A stretch of 63,127 bases of DNA from Sutcliffiella horikoshii (GCF_020524325.1 NZ_JAIVKY010000015.1:1-63127), one strand, 5' to 3'; shown: positions 55,069-62,820, counted from the stretch's first letter. Numbers and translations are program-made. Notes: a model not told the origin generated them from the sequence alone.

Positions 55069-55942
55069 ATTGCTTCCCTCCCTGTAACTCTTCTTCTGTC
55101 ATATATACCATCAGCTGCTGGATGGAGCTCCGATCTGCGTCCAAGTTGTGCCGGGCCGCTTCTTCCACTGTTAATCCTTCGCCGAATAAAGTAACCGTTT
55201 TTCTTCCAGCGAGGATAGACTCATGCAACACGCGTTTGCCTTGTGCAAACTCATCCACCGCTTCTTTTTTCCCTGACACCGTGATGCTTGAATCAAGAAG
55301 TTCTTCTGTGGATTTGTGGAAAACCAGTCCCCCACTTCTCATCAGGACGACTTCTTCAAACAGGTTACTCACCTCATCTATCAAATGTGTGGATAAGATG
55401 ATCGTTCTCGGAAACTCTTCATATTCTTCTAAGAGCACTTCATAAAATTTAAACCTTGCCGCTGCATCAAGCCCGATATAAGGTTCATCAAGGATCGTGA
55501 TTTTCGCTCTGCTGGCAAGCCCGATGATGATGCCTAGGGAGGATTCCATCCCTTTGGATAAGCCTTTCGTTTTAAGGGTAGGATTCAGGTTGAAGGTGGT
55601 GAGCAGTGCATTTGCCGTTTCCCACGACCAGTTAGGGTAAAATAGCGATGCTACTTTTAAAATATCTTTTATTTTAAGGCGTTTGATGAAGTTGTTGCTT
55701 TCATTGACGAGGCAAATATCTTTGGTGATGTCTCTATTGTTGAATGGGTTCTGACCGTTGATGAGGATTTCTCCTGATGAAGGAAGGGCATGACCCGCTA
55801 GCATTTGCATTAATGTAGTTTTACCTGCACCGTTCCGTCCAAGCAGGCCATAGATTTTGTTTTCCTCAAGCGTTATTGACATGTTATCCACAGCTTTTTT
55901 ACTTCCGAACGATTTAGATACATTCTTTAGCTCTATTTTCAT
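55061..55942 (-). CDS. ABC transporter ATP-binding protein
   Basis: A 293-residue ATPase: Walker A GRNGAGKTTLM (near 35-45), Q-loop ICLVNESNNFI, a poorly conserved signature (LSKGMESSLGI instead of LSGGQ), Walker B KITILDEPYIGLDA and H-loop LSTHLIDE. A C-terminal extension (about 215-293) follows, usual in YtrB-like proteins. It overlaps the GntR gene by 4 bp and the permease gene by 8 bp, so all three are tightly coupled. Confidence 0.88.
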   Translation of the reverse strand: MKIELKNVSKSFGSKKAVDNMSITLEENKIYGLLGRNGAGKTTLMQMLAGHALPSSGEILINGQNPFNNRDITKDICLVNESNNFIKRLKIKDILKVASLFYPNWSWETANALLTTFNLNPTLKTKGLSKGMESSLGIIIGLASRAKITILDEPYIGLDAAARFKFYEVLLEEYEEFPRTIILSTHLIDEVSNLFEEVVLMRSGGLVFHKSTEELLDSSITVSGKKEAVDEFAQGKRVLHESILAGRKTVTLFGEGLTVEEAARHNLDADRSSIQQLMVYMTEEELQGGKQYA

Positions 55943-56307
55943 TGCTCTTCCCCCTTGCCGATCAATGTCGTTAATTCATCTTCTGTTATGCCAAGCTTGC
56001 TTGCTTCCTTTTTTAACGGAACAATATAGTCTTTAAAAAATGCCGCTTTTCTTTTTGTTAGGATAATTTTCTTTGCCCCTTCTGCCACAAACATTCCTAC
56101 TCCCCTTTTCTTAAATAGGATTTCCTGATCGACCAACTGATTGATTCCCTTTGCTGCGGTTGCTGGATTGATCTGATAATATTTTGCAAATTCGTTCGTA
56201 GACGGCACCCGCTCTCCCTCCTGCATGCTGCCTTCTAAGATGCCGCTCTCGATCAGTTCGGCCACCTGCTGGAAAATGGGGATGTCACTCTTAAGATTTA
56301 TTTCCAT
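55939..56307 (-). CDS. GntR-family regulator (YtrA type)
   Basis: A 122-residue repressor with the winged-helix GntR domain (IPIFQQVAELIESGIL, RVPSTNEFAKYYQINPATAA, LVDQEILFKKRGVGMFV) and the very short C-terminal tail typical of the YtrA subfamily, which lacks a separate effector domain. It is first in the operon with the ABC ATPase and permease and should repress it until a cell-envelope signal appears. A palindromic operator lies at its promoter (56367-56382). Confidence 0.92.
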   Translation of the reverse strand: MEINLKSDIPIFQQVAELIESGILEGSMQEGERVPSTNEFAKYYQINPATAAKGINQLVDQEILFKKRGVGMFVAEGAKKIILTKRKAAFFKDYIVPLKKEASKLGITEDELTTLIGKGEEQ

Positions 56308-56366
56308 GATTATGATTCACCTACTTTGGGTTAACTGGTGTTTTTATTGTTATGTTGTTTGGTTCA

Positions 56367-56410
56367 TTAGTTATGTAACTAACTATACAAGTTGGAGAAG
56401 GAGAAGTCAA
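56367..56410 (-). promoter_or_regulatory. Promoter of the GntR-ABC operon with operator
   Basis: Minus strand: -35 TTGACT (56410-56405), 17-bp spacer, -10 TATAGT (56387-56382). Immediately downstream, sharing one base with the -10, lies TTAGTTATGTAACTAA (56367-56382), a perfect dyad with 7-bp arms. This is a strong candidate for the autoregulatory operator. Confidence 0.82.
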
Positions 56411-56466
56411 TGGGGTTATTAGCAATTTTTACAAATTTTGTTTTAGGGGGCTGTGGTGGGCTGGCA

Positions 56467-56640
56467 TCTCTGTTACCGTTTGTGATTTTGCGGAGCAACT
56501 TCGGGCTCTGAGACGGGCTCTCTGTTACCTTTTTTGTTTTTGTGAAGCAACTTCGGGCTCTGAGACGGCCTCTCTACTACCGTTCTTGGTTCTGCGGAGC
56601 AGCTTCGGGCTCTGAGACGGCCTCTCTGCTACCGTTTTAG
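56467..56640. repeat. 52-bp tandem array 3 (three units and a partial)
   Basis: TCTCTG/TCTCTA recurs at 56467, 56519, 56571 and 56623, and TTCGGGCTCTGAGACGG at 56500, 56552 and 56604: exactly 52 bp each. The unit contains CTACCGTT, TGCGGAGCA and GGGCTCTGAGACGGCC, with a small dyad GAGA-CGGCC-TCTC at the junction and GAGC/GCTC inside. Sequence is unrelated to arrays 1 and 2. Confidence 0.93.
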
Positions 56641-56716
56641 ATCAGTTGCATTCATTTTGGGCGTTGATAAACGTAAAACCAGCCCCCCATTTAAAAGTCA
56701 GGTAACTTTGAAGATT

Positions 56717-56924
56717 CTATTTGCCCGAAGCAGCGTGCTGAGCAGCAAAAGAGTCTTATAGAAGCGGTCTATACGACCGAAGATCCTTATCGAGCTTCCC
56801 TTCCGTCTTATAGAACCCCTCTATACTACCGAAGCCACTCACCAGGCTCCCCTTCCGTCCAATAGAACCCCTCTATACGACCGAAACACCTCACAAAACC
56901 ACCTTTCAGTCCAATAGACTTCTC
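56717..56924. repeat. 52-bp tandem array 4 (four units)
   Basis: CTATAC (first unit CTATTT) recurs at 56717, 56769, 56821 and 56873, 52 bp each. Units contain GACCGAAG, CTTCCGTC and ATAGAACCCCT. Across junctions the dyad TATAGA-ACCCC-TCTATA is repeated. Immediately follows array 3 but has an unrelated sequence. Confidence 0.93.
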
Positions 56925-57029
56925 CACATCCAACCTAACTTCCAAGTTACCAACACACCACCCTACCCCCAAACTCACATTTTGTCGAACAAAAAAGGTA
57001 TCCTGCTGAAGCTTGTCGACTAGCACCAC

Positions 57030-57203
57030 TTACCCACAGTCTTATACACATATCCACCCTTGTTTTATAAGTTATCAAGATAAATATCCACACTATCCAC
57101 AAAAATACACAAAGTTATCCACATTTTTTATTCACATTTCGGAGGTTTATTTTAGTGGATATTTGGGTAACTATCCACATTTAATCCACAGGTTTGTGGA
57201 TAA
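57030..57203. promoter_or_regulatory. DnaA-box cluster next to tsaD
   Basis: Two perfect DnaA boxes (TTATCCACA at 57115-57123; its reverse TGTGGATAA at 57195-57203) and six one-mismatch boxes: TTACCCACA 57030, TTATACACA 57042, ATATCCACA 57084, CTATCCACA 57093, CTATCCACA 57171, TAATCCACA 57182; plus weaker ATATCCACC 57050. Nearly all have the same orientation. B. subtilis is known to have DnaA-box clusters away from oriC, including one by gcp (tsaD), that restrain initiation; this appears to be the counterpart. Confidence 0.9.
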
Positions 57204-57258
57204 CCGTAAACACACCGCCAAAAGCCACTCCCCTCAACAAAGCAAGCGCATCCAAAAG

Positions 57259-57299
57259 AAAAAGCCTCCTAACTGCACAAAGTCAGTTAAAAGGCTTCT
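57259..57299 (-). terminator. Terminator overlapping the tsaD stop
   Basis: Minus-strand hairpin GAAGCCTTTTAACTG/CAGTTAGGAGGCTTTTTC with an 8-nt loop and U-tract. The tsaD stop codon lies inside the stem. Confidence 0.9.
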
Positions 57300-58317
57300 C
57301 AATATCCAATCCTGGATTCGCATTCAGATCCATACCAGATCGTTTTCCTAATCGGTACATCACACTACCCACAGTCGCAATCATTGCTGCATTATCCGTA
57401 CACAAGGATAACGGTGGGATTACGAGGTTCTTTCCTTCCTTATCCACAGCTTCCTGCAATGCCGCGCGCAGTCCTCTGTTTGCCGCTACGCCGCCTGCAA
57501 GCAACACTTGATTCACGCCGTATTCCTTCATCGCGCGAATTGTCTTTCCAACGAGCACTTCAATCACGCTCTCCTGGAAGCTTGCCGCAAGGTCCTCCGG
57601 CACAATCTCTTCCCCTTTTTGCTTGGCGTTGTGAAGGGTGTTGATCACTGCTGACTTCAAACCTGAAAAGCTAAAATCATAGGAGTCTTCCTCAAGCCAC
57701 GCTCTTGGCAGCTTTATAGAAGGTGTCCCTTCCGCAGCCATGCGGTCTATGTGAGGTCCGCCTGGATAAGGTAACTGAAGGGTTCGTGCCACCTTGTCAT
57801 AGGCTTCTCCTACCGCGTCATCACGCGTTTCCCCAATTACCTCAAAGGAACCGTGTTCTTTCATATATACAAGCTCTGTGTGCCCGCCTGACACCACGAG
57901 CGCCAGCAACGGGAAGTCTAGGTCTGCCACCAGTTGGTTGGCATAGATATGGCCTGCAATGTGATGGACGCCGACCAACGGCTTCTGGTGAGCGAACGCC
58001 AGCGCCTTTGCTGCGTTCACCCCGATCAACAGTGCACCAACAAGTCCCGGTCCTTCTGTCACAGCAATGGCATCTATATCTGCCATTGTCACGCCGCCTT
58101 GTTCCAGCGCTTCCTCTAGAACCACCGTCATTTGCTCCACATGATGACGAGAAGCGATTTCTGGTACCACTCCGCCAAAACGCTGGTGACTCTCGATTTG
58201 GGAGGAGACGATATTGGCCACGATCTCTTTTCCATTTTTAATAATCGCGACAGCTGTCTCATCACAGCTCGTTTCAATTCCTAATATTAGTTCGTCTTTT
58301 GCTTCAGTTATTTTCAT
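57283..58317 (-). CDS. tsaD: tRNA N6-adenosine threonylcarbamoyltransferase TsaD
   Basis: Transfers the threonylcarbamoyl group to A37 of ANN-decoding tRNAs (t6A), working with TsaB and TsaE. 344 residues, ASKHA fold: [13 protein letters not shown] at the start, metal-binding [12 protein letters not shown] (near 113), [10 protein letters not shown], and [17 protein letters not shown] near 270. The ATG at 58317 overlaps the rimI stop (ATGA); a longer frame starting with GTG lies 12 bases upstream. Last gene of the thiL-tsaE-tsaB-rimI-tsaD run, followed by a terminator and a DnaA-box cluster. Formerly gcp/ydiE. Confidence 0.97.
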   Translation of the reverse strand: MKITEAKDELILGIETSCDETAVAIIKNGKEIVANIVSSQIESHQRFGGVVPEIASRHHVEQMTVVLEEALEQGGVTMADIDAIAVTEGPGLVGALLIGVNAAKALAFAHQKPLVGVHHIAGHIYANQLVADLDFPLLALVVSGGHTELVYMKEHGSFEVIGETRDDAVGEAYDKVARTLQLPYPGGPHIDRMAAEGTPSIKLPRAWLEEDSYDFSFSGLKSAVINTLHNAKQKGEEIVPEDLAASFQESVIEVLVGKTIRAMKEYGVNQVLLAGGVAANRGLRAALQEAVDKEGKNLVIPPLSLCTDNAAMIATVGSVMYRLGKRSGMDLNANPGLDIEKPFN

Positions 58318-58763
58318 ATATTCACCCACATCACTAGTGCATCTTCATTGTTATCCACATAGTATTTTTTCCGAATCCCACCGTTTTGGAACCCGTGTTT
58401 CCGGTAAAGCCCCTGTGCCACTACGTTTGATACCCTTACTTCAAGTGAAACAGTGGTGGCTCCAACCATTTTACAATATTCCATTGCTTTTCCTAGTAAA
58501 AGATCGCCAAGCTTTCTGCCGCGACATGCTGGATCCACCGCAATGTTCGTAATCTGCGCTTCCCCCATCACAATCCAAATCCCGCAATAGCCGATTACCC
58601 GATTCTCTTCTTTCATGACGAGGTAATGGGCATATGGATTGTTGGTCAGTTCATAATAGAAGGCGTCCTTTGTCCAAGGTGTAGCAAACGACTTCAACTC
58701 CACCCGGTGCACGCCTTCAATATCGTAAACCGTCATTTTTGTTATATCAATCAATGAATTCAT
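58314..58763 (-). CDS. rimI: Ribosomal protein S18-alanine N-acetyltransferase RimI
   Basis: A 149-residue GNAT acetyltransferase. The acetyl-CoA site is [20 protein letters not shown] (near 80-99, R/QxxGxG/A type) with [20 protein letters not shown] after it, the usual RimI motif. The ATG at 58763 follows AGGTG by 6 bp; an upstream GTG is too close to that site. Lies between tsaB and tsaD as in B. subtilis (ydiD) and overlaps tsaD by 4 bp. S18 is the inferred substrate from the family. Confidence 0.93.
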   Translation of the reverse strand: MNSLIDITKMTVYDIEGVHRVELKSFATPWTKDAFYYELTNNPYAHYLVMKEENRVIGYCGIWIVMGEAQITNIAVDPACRGRKLGDLLLGKAMEYCKMVGATTVSLEVRVSNVVAQGLYRKHGFQNGGIRKKYYVDNNEDALVMWVNI

Positions 58764-58772
58764 TACGCTCAC

Positions 58773-59468
58773 CTATTTTTCTTTACTTTCCAGCCATTTC
58801 GCCTCTGCTTCTGCAAGCCTCGTATAATTCGGCACGAAGGAATGAGCATCCTCTGCGTCCCTTTTCATCCCAAGAAACGCAAGTTCGCTTGGTCTTGGGT
58901 TATTTTCGCTGACTTGTGCAAAATGTGCCAGTTCCCCAAGGTACTCTATGATGGTTTCCTTATGAAGGTGCACATCATTTCCGATGAACAACACTCTTTC
59001 CTGTTTGCCTTTTAACGCCTGCAGCCAGTCTGTCATCAGGATGTTGACATCTTCCACTTCCGTCGTCAACTCATCTTCCTTGAAACGATAAAGCCCTGTA
59101 TACACCTGACCGCGTCGTGCATCTTGCAAAGCACAAATGCTTCCGTCAAAATAACGACCATTTGCCGCAACAAGCTCTAAACTTGAAACCCCAACAAGCG
59201 GAATATTTAGTGACCACGCCAGTGTCTTCGCAAGCGTCACACCAATCCTAACTCCTGTATAAGAACCTGGACCTTTTCCAACCACAATTCGCGTAAGGTC
59301 ACCCGGCTTCACATCGCAATCCTGCATCAACTTCTCCACTGCCGGCATCGCGCGCAGTGAATGGTTCTTTTTCACGTTTGTCACCAGTTCCCCGATCACT
59401 TTATCCTCATCTACTATCGCAACGCCCAACACATAGGTGGACGTATCAATCGCTAACACTTTGGTCAT
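58773..59468 (-). CDS. tsaB: tRNA threonylcarbamoyladenosine complex subunit TsaB
   Basis: A 231-residue inactive paralogue of TsaD that scaffolds the t6A complex. ASKHA fold: VLAIDTSTYVLGVAI, GKGPGSYTGVRIGVTLAKTL (family signature near 69-88) and SLELVAANGR. It overlaps tsaE by 4 bp (ATGA) and precedes rimI by 9 bp. Corresponds to ydiC of B. subtilis. Confidence 0.95.
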   Translation of the reverse strand: MTKVLAIDTSTYVLGVAIVDEDKVIGELVTNVKKNHSLRAMPAVEKLMQDCDVKPGDLTRIVVGKGPGSYTGVRIGVTLAKTLAWSLNIPLVGVSSLELVAANGRYFDGSICALQDARRGQVYTGLYRFKEDELTTEVEDVNILMTDWLQALKGKQERVLFIGNDVHLHKETIIEYLGELAHFAQVSENNPRPSELAFLGMKRDAEDAHSFVPNYTRLAEAEAKWLESKEK

Positions 59469-59920
59469 TCCATTAACTCCTTACATATAGCTTCATATCT
59501 TTCTCCTTTGGGTGTGAGAACCATCTTTCGCTCATCATCGCCATGGTGATAGATATAGATTTCCAACCGTTCACTGGGTAAAAATTCTTCAATAAGATGA
59601 GCCCACTCGACAACCGTGACGCCCTCTCCTTCAAAATAATCGTCAAATCCCAAGTCCTCTTCACTGTCTGCCAAGCGGTACACATCCATGTGATAAAGGG
59701 GAAGACGGCCTTGGTACTCTTTTATAATGGTAAAAGTCGGACTGTTCACATTTCGCTTGATCTCTAGCCCTTTTGCCAAGCCTTTCGTAAACGTCGTCTT
59801 CCCGGCGCCAAGATCCCCCTCTAGCAACAGGACCTCCCCGCCTTCCATCAACTTGCCAAGCGCCTCGGACTTAGCCATGGTCTCCTCGGCTGAATGTGTC
59901 ATAAGCTCCACTTGCAACAT
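59465..59920 (-). CDS. tsaE: tRNA threonylcarbamoyladenosine biosynthesis ATPase TsaE
   Basis: A 151-residue P-loop ATPase that drives turnover of the TsaBD complex. Walker A LLEGDLGAGKTTFTKGLA (near 33-50), SPTFTIIKEYQG (switch I-like) and YHMDVYRL, then VVEWAHL. Length normal. The ATG follows AGGATG by few bases. Twelve bases after thiL; overlaps tsaB. Corresponds to ydiB of B. subtilis. Confidence 0.96.
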   Translation of the reverse strand: MLQVELMTHSAEETMAKSEALGKLMEGGEVLLLEGDLGAGKTTFTKGLAKGLEIKRNVNSPTFTIIKEYQGRLPLYHMDVYRLADSEEDLGFDDYFEGEGVTVVEWAHLIEEFLPSERLEIYIYHHGDDERKMVLTPKGERYEAICKELME

Positions 59921-59932
59921 ATCATCCTACTC

Positions 59933-60913
59933 CTAACCTCTATTAAAATGATTATATCCTTCTTTTTTCAATTCCTGCACGGCGCCGTCATGAGACTTCA
60001 AGAACGCTCGTCCTTCGCCACTAGAAACGGTACCTATTTTCGTAATCTTAATTCCGGCTGTCAGGCACTCCTCTTGCAGCTTATCCCAGTCCGACTCTAG
60101 AATAGATCCGACCAGTTCAAAGTCTTCTCCACCGGTCAAAGCCCACTTGAGGGCATTATCCGCATCATAACGCTGCAATTCCTCACTAATAGGTATTGTT
60201 TCCTTATTTATTAAAATATCTACCTGGCTCGCCTCTGCAATCTCCAGAAGCTCGCTTGCCAAGCCGTCACTCACATCGTTCAAAGAAACACGTTCGAACT
60301 TGCTTAAAATCCTCCCAAGCGCCACTTGAGGCTTCGGCCGCTGGTGGTACTCCAACAATATCTCAAACTTGTCGGCATTTTTATTATGTAAAAGAATATC
60401 CAATCCACCTGCCGCATCCCCAACCGTTCCAGAGACAAACACCACATCTCCTTCTCTCGCAATGGAACGAAGCAGCCTTTTGCCTTTTTCCACTTTCCCA
60501 ATTACAAACACACTAAGTACCATCGTTTTGCCGGAAGTCGTGTCACCGCCAATCAGATCCATCTCATATTGCTCCCCAAGCGACTTCATGCCATCATAGA
60601 TAGACGTCAGTTCTTCCTGCGTCCAGTTCTTTGGGATCGTGATGGATACAAGGTAATACATCGGATATCCTCCCATTGCAGCCACATCACTTATATTGGC
60701 CGCCAACGACTTATATCCAATATCAAACGGCTTCATTGTTTCACGTGTAAAATGAACACTCTCCACCATCGTATCCACACACACAATTTTCTCGAAGCCT
60801 TCTTCCACTCCGACAATGGCCGCGTCGTCCCCGATTCCAACCACCTTCTGTGCATGAAACAATCGCTCCGGCTGAATATCCTTAATAAAAGCAAATTCAT
60901 CTGAAATGGACAA
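59933..60913 (-). CDS. thiL: Thiamine-monophosphate kinase ThiL
   Basis: Phosphorylates thiamine phosphate to thiamine pyrophosphate with ATP. 326 residues of the PurM/AIRS-like fold: VVGIGDDAAIVGV (near 28), VCVDTMVESVHFTRET, NISDVAAMGGYP, DLIGGDTTSG and DVSDGLASELLEIAEAS are the family blocks. A TTG start at 60913 was preferred, 8 bp after GAGGAG; a GTG at 60922 abuts that site. First gene of the thiL-tsaE-tsaB-rimI-tsaD cluster, next to the rRNA operon as in B. subtilis (ydiA). Confidence 0.93.
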   Translation of the reverse strand: MSISDEFAFIKDIQPERLFHAQKVVGIGDDAAIVGVEEGFEKIVCVDTMVESVHFTRETMKPFDIGYKSLAANISDVAAMGGYPMYYLVSITIPKNWTQEELTSIYDGMKSLGEQYEMDLIGGDTTSGKTMVLSVFVIGKVEKGKRLLRSIAREGDVVFVSGTVGDAAGGLDILLHNKNADKFEILLEYHQRPKPQVALGRILSKFERVSLNDVSDGLASELLEIAEASQVDILINKETIPISEELQRYDADNALKWALTGGEDFELVGSILESDWDKLQEECLTAGIKITKIGTVSSGEGRAFLKSHDGAVQELKKEGYNHFNRG

Positions 60914-61005
60914 GCTCTTCACTCCTCTGCTTCCGACTGCTACCCACTATTATAGCGAAAGCACCTTCATAAAGAAAATAATTCTGCCAAGAAAAGCATC
61001 AATAG

Positions 61006-61031
61006 GTTTAACACTCCCATAAAAAGGATAT
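61006..61031 (+). promoter_or_regulatory. Candidate SigB-type promoter of the DUF3243 gene
   Basis: GTTTAA (61006-61011), 14-bp spacer, GGATAT (61026-61031): one mismatch from the SigB consensus GTTTAA-N12-14-GGGTAT. It lies 41 bp before the start codon. No good SigA promoter was seen in the same place. Confidence 0.6.
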
Positions 61032-61071
61032 GGACAAGAGAACGCTTAAATTTAGAGGAGGAATATAAGAA

Positions 61072-61389
61072 ATGGCATACACAGATCGTGAAGCTACTCA
61101 AGACAGAGTAGAACAAAAAGTTGAAAACATGGACCCTGCTAAAAAAGATCAGATCCTGTCCGACTTCGATACCTTCAAGAGCTATTTAAGTGACAAAGTC
61201 TCCAAAGGAAAGAAAGTGGGCCTTGGAGAAGAACAACTAGCTATGGCTGCAGAAAAAGTAGCAGACTACTTGGCAAAGCATGAAGACCCTAGAAACAGTG
61301 AAGAGAAACTTCTTCAAGAATTATGGAAAGTCGGCGACAAAGACGAGCGCCACAAACTCGCACATATGCTTGTTAAACTAGTGGATTAA
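61072..61389 (+). CDS. DUF3243 family protein
   Basis: A 105-residue, charged, all-helical cytosolic protein (MAYTDREATQDRVEQKVENM..., DTFKSYLSDKVSKGKKVGL, LLQELWKVGDKDERHKLAHM). The pattern fits DUF3243, small Bacillus proteins of unknown function related to YmfJ. GAGGAGG lies about 10 bp before the ATG. Single gene with a probable SigB promoter and its own terminator, so a general-stress role is plausible but not shown. Confidence 0.8.
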   Translation: MAYTDREATQDRVEQKVENMDPAKKDQILSDFDTFKSYLSDKVSKGKKVGLGEEQLAMAAEKVADYLAKHEDPRNSEEKLLQELWKVGDKDERHKLAHMLVKLVD

Positions 61390-61437
61390 TAGTACTAGTT
61401 TAAATATACTTATTCATTTAAATCACATGTTTTTATT

Positions 61438-61462
61438 AGCCACCTTTTAGGGTGGCTTTTTC
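61438..61462 (+). terminator. Terminator after the DUF3243 gene
   Basis: Hairpin AGCCACC/GGTGGCT with a 6-nt loop, followed by TTTTTC. Confidence 0.88.
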
Positions 61463-61590
61463 TATGGGTAAAATTTCCTTATTAAAAAATTGATAAAAAA
61501 GAAGGAATTTGTCATAATTTATAGAATATTTAAACTTGGTTGCCGATATATACTATATAGGGGGCAAATACTAACTTAGGAGGGAATGCA

Positions 61591-62514
61591 ATGCGCTTTA
61601 CTAGTTTTTTCTTTTTTCTCATCATGGCTGTAGCATTAACAGGTTGTAACAACGGAGGAACGGAAGCAGATGCCGAAGAGGCAATCGGCTTAGAATACGC
61701 CTTCGAAAATAATGGACAAGAATTTGAGATAATCCACGTGTACCAGTTGTACGAGGCATTCTATGAAGAAGGGCTAAAAGGAGACGAGGCAACTGCACTG
61801 TACACTTCAAGCATCCTTGATGAGGTTGCGGATAAATGCTATAAAGGCGGCGAATTTGAGACAAGCGCAGATTACGCACTTGCTCCACCGAAAAATAGAA
61901 TTGCTGTCCAAGATAATCTCAAAAGAATGGATACCCAAAAGATCAATGCTGCTATTAAAGACGCATTAACTAAGTCTTCTAATGAATTGCCTATTGAGGG
62001 AAGTAAAACTACTGTATGTGTATTCCCAACAGATAACAACGCACCAGCTACATTCGTCACTGCAGGCGTAGGAAAAATCGCCGTATTCTTTGATCGTAAT
62101 ACAACTGACAAAATGCTTAAAGCAGGTGTCGCAAACAAATACCACAACAGTTACTGGGTTGATAATCATTATAACGGCGAAACATTTACTGTTTTAGATA
62201 ACCTTGTTATTGAAGGAAAAGGAACTATGTTCCAAAAACTTGTTTATCCTAATATTGATGTAGCACCAGTAGATGAAGAGTACAACAAAGATCTATGGAC
62301 AAGAATTGAAGGCGAGCTTGAAAAAGAAGATGATAAAAAGACACAAGAAATCTTTAAAGGCGGAAGAAACGGATTACCAAGTCAATATGGGTACAGCGAA
62401 AGCTATAAAATGTTGCAATCCTATGTGAATGCAAATGAAGGTGCATCCATTGAAGACTGGTCTGCTGCTACTTCTGAAGAGATTTTGGAAGCACATAAGG
62501 CGAATTATAATTAA
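61591..62514 (+). CDS. YjaZ-like (DUF2268) lipoprotein with an altered metal-site motif
   Basis: A 307-residue lipoprotein: MRFTSFFFFLIMAVALTGC gives signal peptide and lipobox (Cys19). The body resembles DUF2268, predicted zinc proteases such as B. subtilis YjaZ: TVCVFPTDNN, VGKIAVFFD, then VANKYHNSYWVDNHY where active members have AHEYHH-type HExxH, followed by LDNLVIEGKGTMF. The Glu and first His of HExxH are replaced (N-K-Y-H-N), so zinc catalysis is unlikely by the usual scheme. AGGAGG lies 8 bp before the ATG. Single gene with its own terminator. Confidence 0.78.
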   Translation: MRFTSFFFFLIMAVALTGCNNGGTEADAEEAIGLEYAFENNGQEFEIIHVYQLYEAFYEEGLKGDEATALYTSSILDEVADKCYKGGEFETSADYALAPPKNRIAVQDNLKRMDTQKINAAIKDALTKSSNELPIEGSKTTVCVFPTDNNAPATFVTAGVGKIAVFFDRNTTDKMLKAGVANKYHNSYWVDNHYNGETFTVLDNLVIEGKGTMFQKLVYPNIDVAPVDEEYNKDLWTRIEGELEKEDDKKTQEIFKGGRNGLPSQYGYSESYKMLQSYVNANEGASIEDWSAATSEEILEAHKANYN

Positions 62515-62545
62515 TAGTAAGTAAACCGATAGAATGGAATAGGAT

Positions 62546-62576
62546 GGAGCCTCGAGATGGGGCTTCATTTTTTTTG
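62546..62576 (+). terminator. Terminator after the DUF2268 lipoprotein gene
   Basis: Hairpin GGAGCC/GGGCTTC-type stem with a short loop, followed by ATTTTTTTT. Confidence 0.8.
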
Positions 62577-62639
62577 GTGGTTGTAGAGGATGTTGAAGAA
62601 GTGAACGGACAATTGGGGAGTCATCTTTTGTATATTTAT

Positions 62640-62775
62640 GTCGAATGGCATTTATATGACATAAAGTGGCTTATAAATTAAAAAGTTGGATTATAAATAG
62701 AAAACTTCGCTTATAAAATCATAAAGTGGCTTATAAACGACAAACTGAATGAATAAATTCATAAATCGTACTAAA
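62640..62775. repeat. 20-bp tandem array (TTATAAA family)
   Basis: Six 20-bp units from 62640: for example CATAAAGTGGCTTATAAATT (62660), AAAAAGTTGGATTATAAATA (62680), GAAAACTTCGCTTATAAAAT (62700) and CATAAAGTGGCTTATAAACG (62720). The unit at 62740 is weaker, and a partial unit follows at 62760. It lies between the lipoprotein gene and the rRNA/tRNA operon terminator. Confidence 0.9.
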
Positions 62776-62779
62776 AAAG

Positions 62780-62807
62780 ACAAAAAAAATAACGAAACCT
62801 AGTTTCG
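62780..62807 (-). terminator. Terminator of the rRNA/tRNA operon
   Basis: Minus-strand hairpin CGAAAC-TAG-GTTTCG followed by TTATTTTTTTTGT, 14 bp after tRNA-Asp. It ends the right-hand rRNA operon. Confidence 0.9.
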
Positions 62808-62820
62808 CATTTTAAAAGAA

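Noticed and set aside
56826-57029. 67-residue minus-strand gene
   Set aside because: It runs through 52-bp array 4 and into the DnaA boxes; no ribosome site and the repeat period is not a multiple of three.
57030-57203. Replication origin
   Set aside because: The DnaA boxes lack an adjacent dnaA/dnaN gene pair and a clear unwinding element; the place matches the non-origin cluster by gcp.
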